Assembly: GCF_009741265.1 (NCBI RefSeq)
Contig: NZ_WOWL01000001.1
Location: 3,348,001-3,412,000 of the forward strand
Origin: Pseudarthrobacter sp. GA104
Lineage (GTDB): Bacteria; Actinomycetota; Actinomycetes; Actinomycetales; Micrococcaceae
Length of the DNA: 64,000 nucleotides
Reading direction: 5' to 3'
The notes below the pieces were generated by a model that saw only the letters and a program-made list of their open reading frames with translations, searched no databases and was not told the DNA's origin. Shown here piece after piece: positions 42,613 to 51,184 of the stretch (position 1 is its first letter; each line of letters starts with the position of its first letter). The position numbers and the translations under genes were made by a program.

Positions 42613-42651
42613 ACTGCTTCACCTGACCTGCGCCACCCGTAAAGGAGCACC

Positions 42652-43815
42652 ATGTCCACCCCGCAAAACCAAGGTTTCAACACCCGCGCCGTGCACGCCG
42701 GCCAGGCTTTCGAGCCCCGCACCGGCGCGGTGGTGCCGCCGCTGCACTTCAGTTCCACCTACGCCCAGGACGGCATTGGCGGGCTGCGCGGGGGCTATGA
42801 GTACGGCCGCGGCGGCAACCCCACCCGCGACGCCCTGCAGGAACAGCTGGCGGCGCTGGAGGGGGGCACGCACGCCTACAGCTTCAGTTCCGGGCTGGCA
42901 GCGGAGGACTCGCTGATCCGTGCCCTGGCCCGGCCCGGGGACCACATCGTGCTCGGCAACGACGCCTACGGAGGCACCTACCGGCTGATCAGCCGGGTCC
43001 TGGGCGGCTGGGGAATCGGCAATACGCCGGTGGACATGGCCAACCTGGACACCGTGCGCGGGGCGGTTACTGCGAACAAAGCCCGGATCCTCTGGGTGGA
43101 AACCCCCTCCAATCCGCTGATGAAGATTACCGACATCGCGGCGCTCGCAGAGATAGCGCACGACGCCGGTGCCCTCCTGGTGGTGGACAACACCTTCGCG
43201 TCGCCCTACCTGCAGACCCCGCTCGCCCTGGGTGCCGACGTCGTGGTCCACTCCACCACCAAGTACATCGGCGGCCACTCCGACGTCGTGGGTGGCGCCG
43301 TGGTGGTCAAGGACGCGGAACTGGCGGAGAAGATCGGCTTTGTGCAGTTCGCCGTGGGCGCCGTCTCCGGCCCCATGGACGCCTTCCTCACCACCCGCGG
43401 GCTGAAGACGCTCGGCGTGCGGATGGACCGCCACAGCCTTAACGGCCAGGCCGTGGCCGAGTGGCTGCTGGAACGTCCCGAGGTGGAGGCCGTCCTCTAC
43501 CCGGGCCTGCCGTCCCACCCTGGCCACGAGCTCGCCAGGAAGCAGATGCGGAGCTTCGGCGGCATGGTCTCGGTGCAGTTCAAGGGCGGTGAAGCAGCGG
43601 CCCGCAAGGTGGCGGAGTCCACGTCCGTGTTCACCCTCGCGGAATCCCTGGGCGGGATCGAGTCGCTCATGAACTACCCCTCCGAGATGACCCACGCTTC
43701 GGTCAAGGGCACCGAGCTCGCCGTTCCGGTGAACCTGCTCCGGCTGTCCTGCGGAATCGAGGATGTCGAGGACCTGGTGGCGGACCTGGAGCAGGCGTTC
43801 TCGGCCATCCCGTAA
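42652..43815 (+). CDS. metB: Cystathionine gamma-synthase / gamma-lyase
   Basis: Cys/Met-metabolism PLP enzyme of 387 aa. The Schiff-base lysine is K204 in HSTTKYIGGHSD, PLP contacts are in FSSGLAAEDS and VDNTFASPYLQ, and SLGGIESLMNYPSEMTH is the C-terminal motif. It could be a gamma-synthase (from O-succinylhomoserine) or a gamma-lyase (cystathionine to cysteine); pairing with cbs favours a role in reverse transsulfuration, and many actinobacterial enzymes do both. An AAGGAG site precedes the ATG. Confidence 0.9.
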   Translation: MSTPQNQGFNTRAVHAGQAFEPRTGAVVPPLHFSSTYAQDGIGGLRGGYEYGRGGNPTRDALQEQLAALEGGTHAYSFSSGLAAEDSLIRALARPGDHIVLGNDAYGGTYRLISRVLGGWGIGNTPVDMANLDTVRGAVTANKARILWVETPSNPLMKITDIAALAEIAHDAGALLVVDNTFASPYLQTPLALGADVVVHSTTKYIGGHSDVVGGAVVVKDAELAEKIGFVQFAVGAVSGPMDAFLTTRGLKTLGVRMDRHSLNGQAVAEWLLERPEVEAVLYPGLPSHPGHELARKQMRSFGGMVSVQFKGGEAAARKVAESTSVFTLAESLGGIESLMNYPSEMTHASVKGTELAVPVNLLRLSCGIEDVEDLVADLEQAFSAIP

Positions 43816-43827
43816 ACCACGAAGGGG

Positions 43828-43860
43828 GCTGGCTTTCTTGAAGAAAGCCAGCTAGGGTTT
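43828..43860 (+). terminator. Terminator after metB
   Basis: 12-bp perfect arms (43828-43839 and 43841-43852) 12 bp after the stop, then TAGGGTTTT. The tail doubles as the -10-like TAGGGT (43853-43858) of the next gene. Confidence 0.75.
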
Positions 43861-43865
43861 TGCCT

Positions 43866-44357
43866 ATGCCTCTTCGATCCGACTGGTCCCAACGCAGCTG
43901 CAGCATGGCCCGCGGCCTTGACGTCCTGGGCGACCCCTGGAGCATCCTGGTGCTGCGCGAAGTCTTCTTCGGGAACGGCCGCTTCGACGCCATGAAAAGC
44001 CGGCTGGAAGTGGCGGACTCCGTGCTCACCAAGCGCCTGGCGGGCCTGGTTGAGTCCGGGCTGCTGGCCAGGAAGGCATACGACGACGGCGGCCGCACAC
44101 GCCAGGAGTACGTGCTCACCCCCAAGGGTGAGGACGCCCTCCCGGTCTTGAACGCCGTCACCATCTGGGCAGAAAAGCACCTGCCGGCGCCCTCGGACCA
44201 GGCGCATCTTTACGTGATCCACACCGGCTGCGGGAAACCCACCACCTCGGCGGACACCTGCACCGAATGCGGCGAACGGCTGACGGCGGCCAACACCAGC
44301 TGGCACAGCAGGGCCCGTTCAGCGGAACCGGTCCGGCTCGCCACGGCCGCCGCATGA
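43866..44357 (+). CDS. HxlR-type winged-helix regulator
   Basis: Regulator of 163 aa. The HxlR domain (about 10-100) has CSMARGLDVLGDPWSILVLREVFFGNGRFDAMKSRL and the wing DSVLTKRLAGLVESGLL. The C-terminal part holds four cysteines, HTGCGKPTTSADTCTECGERL, that look like a zinc knuckle. TAGGGT 7 nt upstream of the ATG indicates a leaderless mRNA. Its stop overlaps the start of an MFS gene by 4 nt (ATGA), so it probably regulates that transporter. Confidence 0.85.
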   Translation: MPLRSDWSQRSCSMARGLDVLGDPWSILVLREVFFGNGRFDAMKSRLEVADSVLTKRLAGLVESGLLARKAYDDGGRTRQEYVLTPKGEDALPVLNAVTIWAEKHLPAPSDQAHLYVIHTGCGKPTTSADTCTECGERLTAANTSWHSRARSAEPVRLATAAA

Positions 44358-45661
44358 GGGAAACCAACAGCCGCCGCCTGCACCCCGCGTGGATCGTGGC
44401 CGCCGTCGCCTTCCTTGCGCTGGTGGGAGCCGCCGGATTCCGCGCCGCCCCCGGTGTCCTGATGGTTCCGCTGCAGCAGGAGTTCGGCTGGTCCACCACG
44501 GTGTTGTCCGCGGCCGTGAGCATCAACCTCGTCCTGTTCGGGCTGACGGCACCGTTCGCGGCCGCGCTGATGGAGCGGTTCGGCGTCCGGGCAGTAACAG
44601 CCACCGCGCTGGTGCTGATCGGCACCGGCAGCGCCCTGACGGTGCTGGTGAACCAGTCGTGGCAGATCCTGCTGACCTGGGGCCTGCTCATCGGGCTTGG
44701 CACCGGATCCATGGCGCTGGTGTTCGCTGCCACGATTGCCAACACCTGGTTCGTCAGGAGCCGCGGGCTGGTGATCGGCATCCTTACCGCCGGCAGTGCG
44801 GCCGGCCAGCTGGTCTTCCTCCCGTTCATCGCCTTGCTGGCGCAGGATCCGGGCTGGCGCCAGGCATCATTGCTGATCGCCGCCGGTGCGCTGGCTGTGG
44901 TCCCGCTGGTGCTGAAGTTCCTCAAAAACTCGCCGGCCGACGTCGGGGTCCTTCCGTACGGCGAACCCGCGCTGGCAGGGGGAGTCCCCGCACCGGAGCC
45001 TCCCTCGCACAGCGGCCCTCGCAGCAATGCCGCCGTGCGTGCCCTTCAGGTCCTCCGGCGGGCCAGCCGCGTCCGGACCTTCTGGGCCCTCGTGGCCGGT
45101 TTCGCGATCTGCGGCGCCACCACCAACGGGCTGATCGGCACCCACTTCATCCCCTCCGCCCACGACCACGGCATGGCCGAAACCACCGCCGCCGGCCTGC
45201 TTGCCGTCGTCGGAATTTTCGACATTGTGGGCACCATCGCCTCCGGCTGGCTGACCGACCGGTTCAACCCCCGCATCCTGCTGGCCGTGTACTACCAGTT
45301 CCGGGGGATCGGCCTGCTGGTGCTGCCCCTCTTGCTGAGTGCCGAAGTCCAGCCGAGCATGATCGTCTTCGTCGTGATCTACGGGCTTGACTGGGTGGCC
45401 ACCGTGCCGCCAACAGCAGCCATCTGCCGGGAAACGTTCGGCGCGGACGGCAGCGTGGTCTTCGGATGGGTGTTCGCCGCACACCAGCTCGGCGCGGCCG
45501 CCGCCGCCCTGGGCGCCGGTGCCGTCCGGGACGCCACCGGCCAGTACACCTACGCCTGGTTCGGCGCCGCCGCGATGTGCACCGTCGCGGCGGTCATCAG
45601 CGCCACCATCCGCAGGCACGCGGTCGCCCGCGAGCCCGCCCCGGCCGGAGCGCCTTCCTGA
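44354..45661 (+). CDS. MFS transporter (OFA/monocarboxylate-like, 12 TM)
   Basis: Major facilitator protein of 435 aa with about 12 helices. FRAAPGVLMVPLQQEFGWSTTVLSAAVSINLVLFGL and GSAAGQLVFLPFIALLAQDPGWR are shared with the monocarboxylate/oxalate-formate subgroup. Motif A on the second half reads DIVGTIASGWLTDRFNPR. It is translationally coupled to the HxlR gene. The substrate is unknown; an organic acid or a drug are both possible. Confidence 0.83.
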   Translation: MRETNSRRLHPAWIVAAVAFLALVGAAGFRAAPGVLMVPLQQEFGWSTTVLSAAVSINLVLFGLTAPFAAALMERFGVRAVTATALVLIGTGSALTVLVNQSWQILLTWGLLIGLGTGSMALVFAATIANTWFVRSRGLVIGILTAGSAAGQLVFLPFIALLAQDPGWRQASLLIAAGALAVVPLVLKFLKNSPADVGVLPYGEPALAGGVPAPEPPSHSGPRSNAAVRALQVLRRASRVRTFWALVAGFAICGATTNGLIGTHFIPSAHDHGMAETTAAGLLAVVGIFDIVGTIASGWLTDRFNPRILLAVYYQFRGIGLLVLPLLLSAEVQPSMIVFVVIYGLDWVATVPPTAAICRETFGADGSVVFGWVFAAHQLGAAAAALGAGAVRDATGQYTYAWFGAAAMCTVAAVISATIRRHAVAREPAPAGAPS

Positions 45662-45695
45662 CAGCGCCCCGGGACGCCGCCGCTAGGCTGGTCCC

Positions 45696-46466
45696 ATGGA
45701 GACCCCACCCGAAGTTCCCGTCCGAAACGTAGCCCTCGTGACGGGCGCGGGCCGCCTTGCCTCCATCGGCGCGGGTATTGCCCGGCAGCTGGCGGCGGAA
45801 GGCTGGGACCTGGTGCTGGCTTACTGGCAGGACTACGACGCCCGCATGCCGTGGGGAACTGAACCGGACGACGTCGTCCGCCTGACAGCCGAACTGGAAG
45901 CCATCGGAGCCCGGGTCCACACCCTGCCGGCGGACCTGGAGGACCCTGCCACGGCGGAGAAGCTGGTGGCTGACGCCGTTCAGCTCGCGGGCCCGCTGCA
46001 CGGCATGGTGCTGAGCCACGCCGAGTCAGTCGATTCAGGGATCCTGGATACCAGCCTTGAATCGTTCGAGCGGCACTTCGCCGTCAACGCCCGTGCCAGC
46101 TGGCAGCTGATTGCCGCCTTCGCGCGGCAGGCAACGGACGACGGCGGCGCGATCGTTGCGCTGACCAGTGACCATACAGCGTTCAACCTGCCGTACGGCG
46201 CCTCGAAGGGCGCGCTGGACAGGATCGTGATTGCCGCCGCCCGGGAGCTTGGGCCGCTGGGCATCTCGGCGAACGTGCTGAACCCGGGGCCGGTGGACAC
46301 CGGATGGATGGACGACGCGGTCCGCTCGGCTGTCCTGTCCCGGCAGCCCACGGGCCGCCTGGGCACACCGGCCGACGTCGCCGGCACTGTGGCGTTCCTG
46401 CTCTCACCCGCCGGCCGCTGGGTCTCCGGCCAGCTCATCAAATCCGACGGCGGCTTCTCGGCATGA
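45696..46466 (+). CDS. Short-chain dehydrogenase/reductase (SDR)
   Basis: Oxidoreductase of 256 aa. The cofactor loop is VTGAGRLASIGAGIARQL, a FabI-like variant instead of the plain TGxxxGxG. The catalytic Tyr-Lys pair is in YGASKGALD and the Ser is in ALTSDHTAF. PGPVDTGWM and KSDGGFSA complete the family signature. TAGGCT is 6 nt before the ATG (leaderless type). The cofactor and substrate cannot be read; 3-oxoacyl-ACP reductase-like. Confidence 0.85.
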   Translation: METPPEVPVRNVALVTGAGRLASIGAGIARQLAAEGWDLVLAYWQDYDARMPWGTEPDDVVRLTAELEAIGARVHTLPADLEDPATAEKLVADAVQLAGPLHGMVLSHAESVDSGILDTSLESFERHFAVNARASWQLIAAFARQATDDGGAIVALTSDHTAFNLPYGASKGALDRIVIAAARELGPLGISANVLNPGPVDTGWMDDAVRSAVLSRQPTGRLGTPADVAGTVAFLLSPAGRWVSGQLIKSDGGFSA

Positions 46467-46492
46467 CCCCTCTGCGCCCTTGGCCCAACTAG

Positions 46493-46540
46493 GTAGCGCT
46501 AAGTGTCGTTTTGACCCCTCAAAACGACACTTGGCGCTAC
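46493..46540. repeat. REP-like hairpin, family B copy 1; also terminator
   Basis: 22-bp arms (46493-46514 and 46519-46540) with one G/T mismatch; core GTGTCGTTTTG/CAAAACGACAC, tail GCTACTTACTT. It separates the convergent SDR and permease genes. A related copy is at 60409-60450. Confidence 0.7.
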
Positions 46541-48079
46541 TTACTTGGGGGAAGGGGCGGCGGTTTGGCCTGGGACGTTGGTCCCGGTGAAGTAGCCGCG
46601 GGTGGACGGCAGGAAACGGCAGACGACGGCGAGCACCACGCCCAGGGCCAGCAGCAGCACCCCGCTGACGAACGCGCCGCCGACGCCGAAGATCTGGGTG
46701 TCGCCGTACGCGGGGTCCCACATCTGGACGGCCGAGACGAAGAAGGCGGCGGTCAGCAGCAGGGCGCCAACGAGCGGAAGGATGCCCCGGAACCACAGAT
46801 TCCGCGCCGAGTGCCGAAGGGTGCTGCGGAAGTACCAGAAGCAGGCAAAACCGGTCAGGGCGTAATAGAACGCGATGAACAGGCTGATGGCGCTGATGGA
46901 GTCGGAGAGCAGGTTTTCGCTCAGGAAGCTCATGGCCACGTAGTACGCGATGGCCGCCGCCCCCATGACCTGGGTGGAAAAGCCGGGCGTCTGGTTCTTC
47001 GGATGCACCTCGCCGAACTTGGCCGGCAGTGCGCCGTGGACCCCCATGGAGAGGGTGCCGCGGGCGGTGGGCAGGATGGTGGTCTGGGTGGAGGACAGAA
47101 CGGAGGCCAGGACCGCGACGACGATCAGCCAGCCCCACGGGCCCAGCACCACGTCCCGCATGGCCAGGAAGACGTCGTCCTGGTTGGCCTCGTTGCCCAA
47201 ACCGATGCCTTCGGTGCCCACGGTGGCGTACATCATCACCAGCAGCGCGACGGACACATAGATGGCCACCAGGATGAACGCGGAAATCACGGCACCGCGG
47301 CCGGGGGTGGTGGAGGGGTTCTCGGTTTCCTCATTCACTGCAAGGCAGGTGTCCCAGCCCCAATAGATGAACAGGGCAAGGAGCACGCCGTGGACCACTG
47401 CTCCCGGATCCGCGAACGCACCTGCCGGGTTGAACCACTCGAAATCGAAGGGCTGGATGGTGGTCTCGCCGCCCGCCGAGCCCCGGACAATCCCGACGAC
47501 GATGGCCAGGGCGAATATGCCCAGCGCAATGTACTGCACATACGTCAGGACCCGCTGGACGTGCTCGCCCAGCCGGATGCCGCGGTAGTTGACCAGGGTC
47601 ATGACGGCGATGAACAGCACGCCCGTGGCCGTGACCACTGCCTTGTTCTCTGCCAGGGAACCGTCGTCCACCAGGAGCCATAGATACTGTCCGGCCACCT
47701 GTGCAAGGTTTGCCAGGACCACAATGCCCGCGAGCGCCACGCCCCAGCCGCCCAGCCAGCCCGCCCAGGGGCCGAAGGTGCGGCGTGACCACGTAAAGGT
47801 GGTTCCGCAGTCCGGGATGGCACTGTTCAGCTCGCGGAACGCATAGGCGATGAACAGGACGGGGATGAAGCCCAGCAGCAGGATCAGGGGAGTGTAGTTC
47901 CCGTTGACGGCCACGATCAGGCCTAGTGTTGCCGCCAGTGAGTACACCGGCGCCGTGGAGGCAAGGCCAATCATCACGGAGTCGCCGAGATCCAGGATGC
48001 CGGCCCGGAGTCCCTTGGCCGGAACTGTGGTCCCGTGCGCGCCGCCCGGGCCTCCCGTCGTCGTAATCTCCGTGCTCAT
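46541..48079 (-). CDS. APC superfamily permease
   Basis: Transporter of 512 aa with about 12-14 helices. The first-helix motif is GLASTAPVYSLAATLGLIVA, followed by RELNSAIPDCGTTFTWSRRTFGPWAGWLGGW, typical of amino acid/polyamine permeases of actinobacteria. IYWGWDTCLAVNEETENPSTTPGRGAV is the helix-6 motif. It is the last gene of a minus-strand operon after an ATP-grasp ligase, 13 bp away. The substrate is probably an amine or amino acid, perhaps the one the ligase handles. Confidence 0.85.
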   Translation of the reverse strand: MSTEITTTGGPGGAHGTTVPAKGLRAGILDLGDSVMIGLASTAPVYSLAATLGLIVAVNGNYTPLILLLGFIPVLFIAYAFRELNSAIPDCGTTFTWSRRTFGPWAGWLGGWGVALAGIVVLANLAQVAGQYLWLLVDDGSLAENKAVVTATGVLFIAVMTLVNYRGIRLGEHVQRVLTYVQYIALGIFALAIVVGIVRGSAGGETTIQPFDFEWFNPAGAFADPGAVVHGVLLALFIYWGWDTCLAVNEETENPSTTPGRGAVISAFILVAIYVSVALLVMMYATVGTEGIGLGNEANQDDVFLAMRDVVLGPWGWLIVVAVLASVLSSTQTTILPTARGTLSMGVHGALPAKFGEVHPKNQTPGFSTQVMGAAAIAYYVAMSFLSENLLSDSISAISLFIAFYYALTGFACFWYFRSTLRHSARNLWFRGILPLVGALLLTAAFFVSAVQMWDPAYGDTQIFGVGGAFVSGVLLLALGVVLAVVCRFLPSTRGYFTGTNVPGQTAAPSPK

Positions 48080-48092
48080 GCTGTCACCGGGT

Positions 48093-49304
48093 TCATAATG
48101 CGATACCTGCTTTGCTGGAGGATGCCCCGGCCGAAAGCGGCGCCGGCGCGTCGATGGTGTTGGGCACGAAGCGGCAAAAATAATCCGTGACCGGCCCGTC
48201 AGATTCCCGGATGCCGCAGCCCACGGACTCCCCGTCCACCACCCACAGGCCGAGGACGGGATGGTTGCCGTCGAAGTCGGGCAGTTCCTGGTACTGCTGG
48301 TAGCACCAGCCTTCACGGCCGTAGCCGCCGGGCTGCTCCAGGCTGATGCCCTGCGCATGGATCTTGATGTTGTCGCCTTCGCGGCCGTGCAGGGGCTTGG
48401 CCACCCATTCCTTCAGCGGCCCCGGCTCGTTGAGGTACGCGGGCAGCAGGTTGGGGTGCTCGGGGTAGAGGTGCCACAGGGCGGCCAGCAGGGCCTTGTT
48501 GGAGAGCAGCATCTTCCAGGCCGGCTCGATCCAGCGGGGGTTGTGGGCGCGTTCCAGCAGCCGGTGCCCGAACGGTTCCTTCATCATCAGCTCCCACGGG
48601 TAGAGCTTGAAGATGGTGCTGATCATGAAGTTGTCCAGGTCCACGAAGCGGTTGAGGTTGGGGTCCCAGCCGATATCGGACATGTTGATGCCGATGGTGG
48701 TCCAGCCCGCCTGGCTGGCCACGTCCCGCATGTAGGCCGCAGTCATCCAGTCCTCGCCGGACTCCTCGACCTCCGAGTGGGCAACGTGCAGGGTGCTCAT
48801 CCCGGTGCGGTACTGCACCTTCTTCCACTGCCGGATCAGGGCTTCGTGGATGCCGTTCCACTGGTCCTTTTCCGGAAAGACGTCCTGCAGCCAGAACCAC
48901 TGCGCCACCGCCGCTTCGATCAGGCCCGTGGGGGTGTCCGCGTTGTATTCGAGCATCCTGGCCGGGCCGCCCTGCCCGTCATAGATGAAGTCGAACCGGC
49001 CGTAGACGTCCACGTCCCCGGCCTGGAGGGATTCCGCGGCCAGTTCGAGGGCCTGCGGGCCGATGCCGATGTGGCCCATGGCGCCGGTGGCCAGGAACTT
49101 GGCCGCTTCCAGGCACATCTTGTGCATGTTTTCGGCCGTCGCCTCGAGGGTTTCCACCTCCTCCATGGTGAATTCGTAGTACGCAGACTCGTTCCAGTAC
49201 TCGATCCGGCGCCCGTCCTCCATGGTGGTGGTGGAGAACACCAGGCCCTGCTCTTCGATCTTCTGCTTCCAGCCGGGCCGGGGCTCAGACGTCAACCGCT
49301 TCAC
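48093..49304 (-). CDS. Glutathionylspermidine synthase-like ATP-grasp ligase (YgiC type)
   Basis: ATP-grasp amide ligase of 403 aa matching the synthetase domain of glutathionylspermidine synthase. Family motifs are YGRFDFIYDGQGGPARMLEYNADTPTGLIEAAV (about 100-132), IEPAWKMLLSNKALLAALWHLYPEHPNLLPAYL and EWVAKPLHGREGDNIKI (ATP-binding Lys and loop). The amidase domain of the E. coli enzyme is absent. GTG 49304 has a GGGGGG site 7 nt away and begins 2 nt after the stop of the preceding small gene. Glutathione is not expected in this group, so the true substrate is unknown. Confidence 0.83.
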   Translation of the reverse strand: MKRLTSEPRPGWKQKIEEQGLVFSTTTMEDGRRIEYWNESAYYEFTMEEVETLEATAENMHKMCLEAAKFLATGAMGHIGIGPQALELAAESLQAGDVDVYGRFDFIYDGQGGPARMLEYNADTPTGLIEAAVAQWFWLQDVFPEKDQWNGIHEALIRQWKKVQYRTGMSTLHVAHSEVEESGEDWMTAAYMRDVASQAGWTTIGINMSDIGWDPNLNRFVDLDNFMISTIFKLYPWELMMKEPFGHRLLERAHNPRWIEPAWKMLLSNKALLAALWHLYPEHPNLLPAYLNEPGPLKEWVAKPLHGREGDNIKIHAQGISLEQPGGYGREGWCYQQYQELPDFDGNHPVLGLWVVDGESVGCGIRESDGPVTDYFCRFVPNTIDAPAPLSAGASSSKAGIAL

Positions 49305-49306
49305 GC

Positions 49307-49927
49307 TCAGCCCCCCGAGACCTTGCTGCCGCCACCGCTGGTGCCGCTTTTGGCGCTGGTGCCGAAGCCGCCGCGGCTGACCGTTCCGCCCTTGGTGCTG
49401 TACCCCGTGGACGCTTTCGCGCCGCTGGGAACAGTTTTGGTGTAGTTGGGGGCTGTGGAGCGGTTCTGGCCGATGGCGGGGACGTACGCGCCTCGGGAAA
49501 AGAAGTACCAGGCATAGAGGCCGCCGCCCCTGCCGGCGGAGCTGTTGCAGTTCGTGTCTTCCACGCGCTCGCCAGTTTCGTCGTTGAAACACACCTGCGC
49601 GTACTCGGGATCATCCTGGTTGCTGGCCACCACGGCGGTGATGGTGCCGGCGAGCAGCGCCGTCACGCCCAAACCCACGACGACGGTGCGCCGCTGGGAG
49701 CGCTTCTTCCGGGAGGCTTCCTCGTTGAGCTGCCGTTCGCGGTCCCGGGCGAACGGGTCCACGGGGGTAACCGGCTCGTTGAGCAGTTCGGGGCGGAGCT
49801 CCGGCTTGGGTACCTGCCAGGGAGGAGGCTTGGCGCCGCTGTGCCCGTCTCCGGCCGGCGGGACGCCCTCGCCCGCAGGCCGGTCGCTGCCGGGCCGCCC
49901 GGGGTCCGGGTCCTTGTTCGGGTCCAT
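49307..49927 (-). CDS. Single-helix membrane protein with Gly/Ser-rich tail (YgiB-like position)
   Basis: Protein of 206 aa: Pro/Asp-rich cytoplasmic part (about 1-70), basic stretch ASRKKRSQRR, one transmembrane helix (about 80-100), and an outside part with two Cys in CFNDETGERVEDTNCN, then GGLYAWYFFSRGAYVPAIGQ and a Gly/Ser/Lys-rich end. In E. coli ygiB (DUF1190) stands before ygiC, and this gene takes the same place before the YgiC-like ligase; homology is suspected from the pattern only. ATG 49927 follows a GGAGGGGG site. First gene of the operon. Confidence 0.7.
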   Translation of the reverse strand: MDPNKDPDPGRPGSDRPAGEGVPPAGDGHSGAKPPPWQVPKPELRPELLNEPVTPVDPFARDRERQLNEEASRKKRSQRRTVVVGLGVTALLAGTITAVVASNQDDPEYAQVCFNDETGERVEDTNCNSSAGRGGGLYAWYFFSRGAYVPAIGQNRSTAPNYTKTVPSGAKASTGYSTKGGTVSRGGFGTSAKSGTSGGGSKVSGG

Positions 49928-50028
49928 GGTGTCCCCCTCCGTTGTCCACGTGAATTGGGCACAGCGCTGCACCCCCATTGCAATCCTTAAATCAGCGTAG
50001 TCCCTGCCGGTGCCCGCTGGCCCAAGCA

Positions 50029-50078
50029 GCTCGCATTAAACGTCGCGAAACCGCTGTTTGGCGCCATTAAATGCGAGC
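50029..50078. repeat. Imperfect REP-like hairpin (family C) in the gap before the MOSC gene
   Basis: Outer arms GCTCGCATT (50029-50037) and AATGCGAGC (50070-50078) plus inner GCGAAAC/GTTTGGC pairing. It lies between two divergent genes, so a terminator role is unlikely. Confidence 0.55.
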
Positions 50079-50122
50079 CGGTTGGGTGTGGGAGCTGGGA
50101 AGGGGAGCCATACACTGGAGCC

Positions 50123-50779
50123 ATGGAAACCGCCTCCGTCCTCGCCGTGTGCCGCGTCCACCAGCTCCTGCCGGATGCCTCGAACGTGGGCGTCACCGCC
50201 ATCGACAAGCGTCCCGTCGAGGGCCCGGTCAAGGTGCACCGGCTGGGCCTCCAGGGCGACATCCAGGCGAACCGCGTCCACCACGGGGGACCGGACCAGG
50301 CCCTGTACGCCTACTCCCAGCAGGATGCGGACTACTGGTCCCGTGAACTCGGGCGGGACCTGCCCCCGGGGAGCTTTGGCGAAAACCTGCGGGTGGCCGG
50401 GATCGATGTCACCGGCGCCGTGATTGGTGAGCGCTGGCGGATCGGCCTGGACGTCGAAGTGGAGGTGACCTCGCCCCGTACCCCCTGCGCCACCTTCCAG
50501 CGCCGGATGCGGGAGCCCCACTTCGTCAAGAGGTTCACGGAGGAGGGCCGGGTGGGAGCCTATCTCCGCGTCATCAGGACCGGGAGCATCCAGGCGGGAG
50601 ACCATATCCACCGGCTGTATGTCCCGAAGCACGGCATCACCGTGGGCAAGTGGTTCAGCGAGCCGGACCTGGAGGCAATGGAAGCACTGCGCGACGCCGA
50701 CGCAGACGGGGAGATCCGCCTGCAGCAGCCGGAGTTCGAGCAGAAGTTCGAGGCGCTGGAACGGCAGCTGGGCCGGTAG
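50123..50779 (+). CDS. MOSC-domain protein (YiiM-like)
   Basis: Protein of 218 aa with a MOSC domain, the sulfur-carrier fold of molybdenum-cofactor sulfurase. The substrate loop is NRVHHGGPDQALYAYSQQDADYW and the conserved Cys is in SPRTPCATFQRRM (about residue 130). YiiM/YuaD relatives reduce N-hydroxylated compounds with molybdopterin. TACACT is 6 nt before the ATG (leaderless type). No cofactor genes are close. Confidence 0.87.
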   Translation: METASVLAVCRVHQLLPDASNVGVTAIDKRPVEGPVKVHRLGLQGDIQANRVHHGGPDQALYAYSQQDADYWSRELGRDLPPGSFGENLRVAGIDVTGAVIGERWRIGLDVEVEVTSPRTPCATFQRRMREPHFVKRFTEEGRVGAYLRVIRTGSIQAGDHIHRLYVPKHGITVGKWFSEPDLEAMEALRDADADGEIRLQQPEFEQKFEALERQLGR

Positions 50780-51184
50780 CCGCAGGCTGAAGCGGCCGGC
50801 AGGGAAGCGGTGTGCGCAAGCTCACCGCCGCCGTCGTGCCCTCAATTTCCGCTGGAGCGGGCGCGTGCCCTACACTGGAGATATCCCCCACTCCGGAAAT
50901 CCCTTATTCCTGCCCAATTTTTGAGGCAGGACTGGCAAGTGTTGGGGCCCGCGCAAGCGATGCGGGCATTTTCATAGGGAGAGCCGGCTAAAGAAAACGC
51001 TGTACAGACTGCTGGGATAGCAGCCAAGAGATGCAGCGGGAAGTCCTGCCACGGGATTGCGAAAGCGCCGGACTTCTGTGACCGGCCGGTCAACGTTTGC
51101 CCGGCACCTTTGGTCACACGTACTGCGGCTCCGCTCACCTCGGGTAGTGCCGCCTGGCCCCCTATGGATGAGGAATATTCCCCT
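50780..51184 (+). other. 405-bp gene-free leader of the DEAD-box helicase
   Basis: No credible gene lies here. TACACT at 50871-50876 is the best -10 and would give an mRNA leader of about 300 nt. Downstream are two hairpins: CCTGCC/GGCAGG (50909-50930) and GCCCGC/GCGGGC (50947-50967) followed by ATTTTC, which looks like an attenuator or small-RNA end. Long leaders are usual for cold-shock helicase genes. Confidence 0.45.
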
